Source: CATQHW01 sp965215345 (lineage in GTDB: Bacteria > Spirochaetota > Spirochaetia > SZUA-6 > Bin103). Taken from it: DNA of 64,000 nucleotides. Under the pieces are notes generated by a model. The model searched no databases and was not told the DNA's origin. It saw only the letters and a program-made list of their open reading frames with translations. The translations under genes and the position numbers were made by a program. The DNA lies in the NCBI GenBank assembly GCA_965215345.1, contig CBDCDL010000002.1, positions 3,286,001 through 3,350,000 of the forward strand, in the 5' to 3' direction. Positions 61,403 to 64,000 of the stretch are shown piece by piece. Positions within the stretch are counted from its first letter, which is position 1. Each line of letters starts with the position of its first letter.

Positions 61403-61445
61403 ATCGATACCATAGCACGAAATACGCCGAACATGTCAACCCCTT

Positions 61446-61799
61446 TCAGGCGATTTCCCGGTACCGAAGCTCCGCGTGTTCGTGCCAGAAATCGATGCCG
61501 GTCAGCAGCATCCGAAGCTGCTTGACATCGATCTCCCGGCGCGCCTCAGCCGCCGTTCGCGGCCACGGAAAACGCCCTTTCTCCAGCCGCTTCATCCACA
61601 GACAGAATCCCGTGCGGTCCCAGTACACCGCCTTCAGGACCCGCCGCTGCGCGTTGCAGAATACGAACAGCGCCGCCTCGAACGGACTCAGCTGCATCTG
61701 CTCCTGCACCTCAAGCACCAGCCCGTTGATCTGCTTGCGCAGGTCGGTCGCCCCCGGCCGTACGAAGATCCGCGCCGTGCCCAGTTGCAGATGAATCAT
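61446..61799 (-). CDS. tnpB: IS66 accessory protein TnpB
   Basis: Protein of 117 residues with the signature RPGATDLRKQINGL and VFCNAQRRVLKAVYWDRTGF, followed by LEKGRFPWP. The ATG at 61799 overlaps the tnpA stop (ATGA). A longer frame to 62072 is a shadow of tnpA. It is needed for IS66 transposition, but its biochemistry is unclear. Confidence 0.94.
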   Translation of the reverse strand: MIHLQLGTARIFVRPGATDLRKQINGLVLEVQEQMQLSPFEAALFVFCNAQRRVLKAVYWDRTGFCLWMKRLEKGRFPWPRTAAEARREIDVKQLRMLLTGIDFWHEHAELRYREIA

Positions 61800-62113
61800 C
61801 TCAGGCTCTCCAGCACCGCCAGCACCTCGCGCAGATGGTCCGCACGCAGATTCGGCCTCAGCCTCAGCACGTACCGCTCGCCCACCACCAATTCGATGGC
61901 CGCCCCCTGCTCGACGTTCCCGCCGCCCATCGGCTCCAGTTCCACCAACCGTTGCCCCGGCGGCTGCGGCTGCTGCGACGGCGACAGCTTGCCCGCCCAA
62001 CGGCACAGCGACCAGTACGGCACCCCGTGCTGCTCGCAGTACGCCTTCTTCGTCAGCCCGCTGCCCCGCCACGTTTCCACATGCCGGCTCCAGTACTCGC
62101 GTCCTTGCTGCAT
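61796..62113 (-). CDS. tnpA: IS66 accessory protein TnpA
   Basis: Protein of 105 residues beginning MQQGREYWSRHVETWRGSGLT and carrying a helix-turn-helix-like YCEQHGVPYWSLCRWAGKL. The remainder has the RLVELEP and LRADHLREVLAVLESLR segments typical of IS66 TnpA proteins. It is the first gene of the element, 72 bases from the right end. Confidence 0.92.
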   Translation of the reverse strand: MQQGREYWSRHVETWRGSGLTKKAYCEQHGVPYWSLCRWAGKLSPSQQPQPPGQRLVELEPMGGGNVEQGAAIELVVGERYVLRLRPNLRADHLREVLAVLESLR

Positions 62114-62185
62114 CGTTCGTCCCTCCTACCGGGACGATCGCCCGTTCCTATCCTTCTCGTAAGGTGGGGTTCAGCGGACGCTTAC

Positions 62186-62193
62186 AGAACGAC
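62186..62193 (+). repeat. IS66 target duplication AGAACGAC, right copy
   Basis: Direct copy of 59730-59737. Confidence 0.9.
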
Positions 62194-62574
62194 AACAACT
62201 TCACCGAGCAGAAGAACAACGACGTGGTGCGCCGTCACGTCGGCTACCTGCGCCTGGAGACCGAGCAGGAGGTCGCGGTGCTCAACGAGCTCTACGATCG
62301 GCTGCGGCTGCTGATCAACTTCTTCTACCCCTCCCAGAAGCTGGTCTCCAAGACCCGCCAGGGCGCGCGGGTGCGGCGGGTCTACGACGATCCGCAGACC
62401 CCGTATCAGCGGGTGCTGGCGTGCCCGGAGGTGTCCGAGGACCACAAGGAACGACTCCGGCGTCGCTTCGAAACCCTCAACCCGGCCGAGCTGCAACGCG
62501 AGGTGGTACGCCTGCAGGGTGAGCTGCTGAGCTTGGTGCAGCAACGCAGCCATCCAGCCGAGCGTGCCGGCTGA
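62186..62574 (+). pseudogene. Integrase-type transposase, C-terminal part, severed by IS66
   Basis: Reads NDNNFTEQKNNDVVRRHVGY and continues through LRLETEQEVAVLNELYDRLR and LVSKTRQGARVRR to a stop at 62574. It holds the third catalytic acid, in FTEQKN, and the C-terminal part of the transposase that begins at 58897. It has no start codon or ribosome site of its own. Confidence 0.85.
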
Positions 62575-63612
62575 CCCTCATCGGGGCCGCGAGGGCACCG
62601 TCGGTCAGGTGCCCGGAGCCTCGCTCTCCAATCGCGTGGGCACTCTGGCCTGGATCAAAGTCCTGTTGCCTCCTCATCGGCCGCTTGGATCGTTGGCGAT
62701 CGGACCAGTGGGGAACATGGCGGCGCCCGACACTCAACGCGGCCAGCGTGGCGCCGTGTGGGCAGTTGGCCTCCTGAGGCCGTGCCGTTGTCATGGGCCA
62801 AGGTGTCACCGCGATCTGGTGCTTTCAGGAGGATGCCCGGCTTGGTGGGGATGCGGCCCTCCGGCGCAGCCGAGCGCGCTCGCGCTGCAAACAGCCGGTC
62901 CATGGTGGCGACACTGATGGATCATGCCGAACGACCGTCGGCCGCCACGGGCCTCATCCCCCCGGGGGCTATCCGGATACCACCCCGCCGCAGAAACGCC
63001 GTGACGGCGGTCCTCGCAGGCCGATTTCTGCGACCAAGGCCGTTTCGTGGCTTGCGAGGCCGGATGCGCACGCTGTTCGGCTGCTCACCGACCTCGCCGA
63101 TCGGACTCTCGCCGATCGGACTGTTGGCGAGCATGGCGGCGCCCGACGCTCAGCGCGGGGGAGCGTGGCGCCGGCGGTCTCTTGCCGGCATTCAGCCGCA
63201 GCGATGGTCGCAAGCCGGTGAGCTCGCGCTTGGGGCAACCGGACTCAGCGCCGCGTACTGCTGCCGGAGGCCGCCGGTGGTCTTCCATTCGTGCTGCCGT
63301 GCTCCTCAGTGAGCAGCAACTCGCCGCGGTATGACCTCAAGGCGGCTTCTCGATGCCGTTCTCAGCCCAGCGCCCAAGCGCCGGGTGTTCGGCGGCGGCG
63401 TGCGCGGCGCGGATCACATGCACACGTTGCGGTCGCTGAGGGTTGTCCACATATCCACAGGGAGCATCACCCCCCTCCCCGCACCCCACCCCCCTTTACC
63501 GCCGCCCCTTTCGTGTGGATGTTTGGGTGAGGCATCCGTTTCACTTCGTGTGGATATTTGGGTGAGGCAACACGCGGGCGCGAGCGAGACGTTCGGTCTT
63601 CCGGTCTTCCCT
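62575..63612. other. Non-coding 3' portion of the integrase-type element and flank
   Basis: No convincing gene. A 40-base direct repeat with a few mismatches lies at about 62717-62757 and 63131-63172 (both begin CATGGCGGCGCCCGAC). A 15-base tandem pair, CTCGCCGATCGGACT, lies at 63093-63122. The right-end repeats are at about 63510-63570. The short frames here look like chance. Confidence 0.6.
63510..63570 (-). repeat. Right-end double terminal repeat of the integrase-type element
   Basis: Two copies of TTCGTGTGGAT(G/A)TTTGGG followed by TGAGGCA, spaced 36 bases apart. They are the inverted counterparts of the pair at 58803-58862. Confidence 0.65.
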
Positions 63613-63999
63613 TCACTCCCAGCGCAGCGTGACCGTCCGTCCGAGCGCTGCCGAGCGCTCGGACGCCTCCACCATGCGCAGCGCGTCCAGCGCGTCGGCC
63701 AGGGTGGACAGCGGCGGCGCGCCGCCGAGCACGCACTGCTCGACGAAGTGCTCCACCTCGCAGACGAACGCGTCCATGTAGCCCGGCATGCCGAAGCCGG
63801 GTCCCCCCTCCTCCTGATACACCGCCTCGTTCCAGGAGTAGCTGACGCCGCCGCGCGTGCCGAGCACCTTGTACTGCACCAGCCACGGGTCGTTGGTGGG
63901 GTCCCCGGATGCGAAGCTCGCCCACAGGTTGGCCAGCGCACCGCCCGGCATCCGGCAGGTGATCGCGGTCTGCGCGGCGTCCGGCACGCCCGGGGCGTG
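63613..63999 (-). CDS. Gfo/Idh/MocA-family oxidoreductase, C-terminal part (5' end outside window)
   Basis: At least 128 residues of the C-terminal domain, open at the right edge of the window. The segments ALANLWASFASGDP, VLGTRGGVSYSWNEAVYQ and VEHFVEQCVLGGAPP, and the end TLADALDALRMVEASERSAALG match the dimerisation and sugar-binding domain of Gfo/Idh/MocA dehydrogenases. It is read on the minus strand away from the neighbouring insertion element. The nucleotide-binding half lies beyond the window. Confidence 0.85.
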   Translation of the reverse strand, partial: HAPGVPDAAQTAITCRMPGGALANLWASFASGDPTNDPWLVQYKVLGTRGGVSYSWNEAVYQEEGGPGFGMPGYMDAFVCEVEHFVEQCVLGGAPPLSTLADALDALRMVEASERSAALGRTVTLRWE

Positions 64000-64000
64000 T

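Larger units (their letters stand above)
59738..62185. mobile_element. IS66-family insertion sequence, 2448 bases
   Basis: Ends begin GTAAGCG (59738) and finish CGCTTAC (62185), the standard IS66 tips. The inverted repeats match at 15 of 19 positions and the 8-base target duplication AGAACGAC flanks them. It carries all three usual genes, tnpA, tnpB and tnpC, intact on the minus strand. It inserted into the transposase gene of another element. Confidence 0.94.
58803..63570. mobile_element. Integrase-type (ISNCY/IS481-like) insertion element, split by IS66
   Basis: Outer ends are related inverted repeats: TTGCCTCATCGAAA...ATCCACACGAA at 58803-58827 and the complement of TTGCCTCACCCAAATATCC at 63545-63570. 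A second, inner pair of the same repeat lies at about 58837-58862 and 63510-63534. Without the IS66 insertion the element would be about 2.3 kb. I could not find a target duplication, so the exact end bases are approximate. Confidence 0.6.

Noticed and set aside
63093..63122. CRISPR-like tandem repeat
   Set aside because: Only two adjacent 15-base copies without spacers and no cas genes nearby.

Overview
This 64 kb window is GC-rich bacterial DNA carrying a dense set of carbohydrate-scavenging genes. I infer a Gram-negative organism from a predicted outer-membrane beta-barrel with a LolA-like partner and an RND/MMPL permease. The binding protein with an acidic, Glu/Ser/Gly-rich mature N-terminus, the LplB/YtcP-type permeases without a local ATPase, and the many Uma2-family genes suggest a free-living or host-associated spirochaete-like lineage, possibly marine. 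That taxonomic guess is weak, because no rRNA, tRNA or marker gene is present.

Layout. 1-3864 (+): the end of a sugar ABC permease, then SDR and zinc dehydrogenases and an Asp-box (sialidase-like) protein. 3934-10216 (-): a sugar ABC operon with binding protein, one LplB-type permease, two YtcP-type permeases and a secreted FG-GAP/ASPIC protein, with a terminator-like hairpin after the binding-protein gene. 10318-15203 (-): a tandemly duplicated module of Uma2, PmoA-like (DUF6807) and MetE-like genes; one copy has lost most of two genes. 15228-22078 (+): an exo-rhamnogalacturonan-lyase-like protein, an Ldh-type dehydrogenase, an ABC-class ATPase and a methyltransferase. 22106-25171: a small hypothetical gene, an enolase-superfamily dehydratase, a membrane protein, a frameshifted antitoxin and a lower-GC stretch with no convincing gene. 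25172-34053 (+): a Uma2 gene, a fused DppD-DppF ATPase, a beta-propeller hydrolase-like protein, two paralogous polysaccharide deacetylases (one lacking its metal ligands), a sulfatase and two more Uma2 genes. 34159-38771: two dioxygenase/propeller/amidohydrolase/SAF-dehydrogenase genes around a very short divergent promoter. 39003-44650: a lipoprotein with two internal repeats, then an outer-membrane barrel, LolA-like and MMPL operon. 44947-47362 (+): a SIR2-STAND gene resembling antiviral Avs5-type proteins, frameshifted at an AG repeat. 47382-54483: a second PhyH dioxygenase divergent from a second FG-GAP protein, an IS1380-type insertion, a propeller protein and a second enolase-superfamily gene. 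54595-58687 (-): a complete amino-acid ABC operon (aapJQMP). 58803-63570: an integrase-type IS into which an IS66 element has jumped. 63613-end (-): the C-terminal part of a Gfo/Idh/MocA oxidoreductase.

The genes fit a picture of uptake of sugars, sugar acids and amino acids followed by desulfation, deacetylation, lyase cleavage, dehydration and oxidation inside the cell. Substrates cannot be read from the sequence. The most notable items are the Uma2-PmoA-MetE tandem array with coiled-coil tails differing by whole heptads, the symmetrical divergent -10 element at 34997-35004, the SIR2-STAND frameshift, the metal-ligand-less deacetylase paralogue, the repeat lipoprotein and the two precisely dated insertions (IS1380 and IS66) with intact target duplications.
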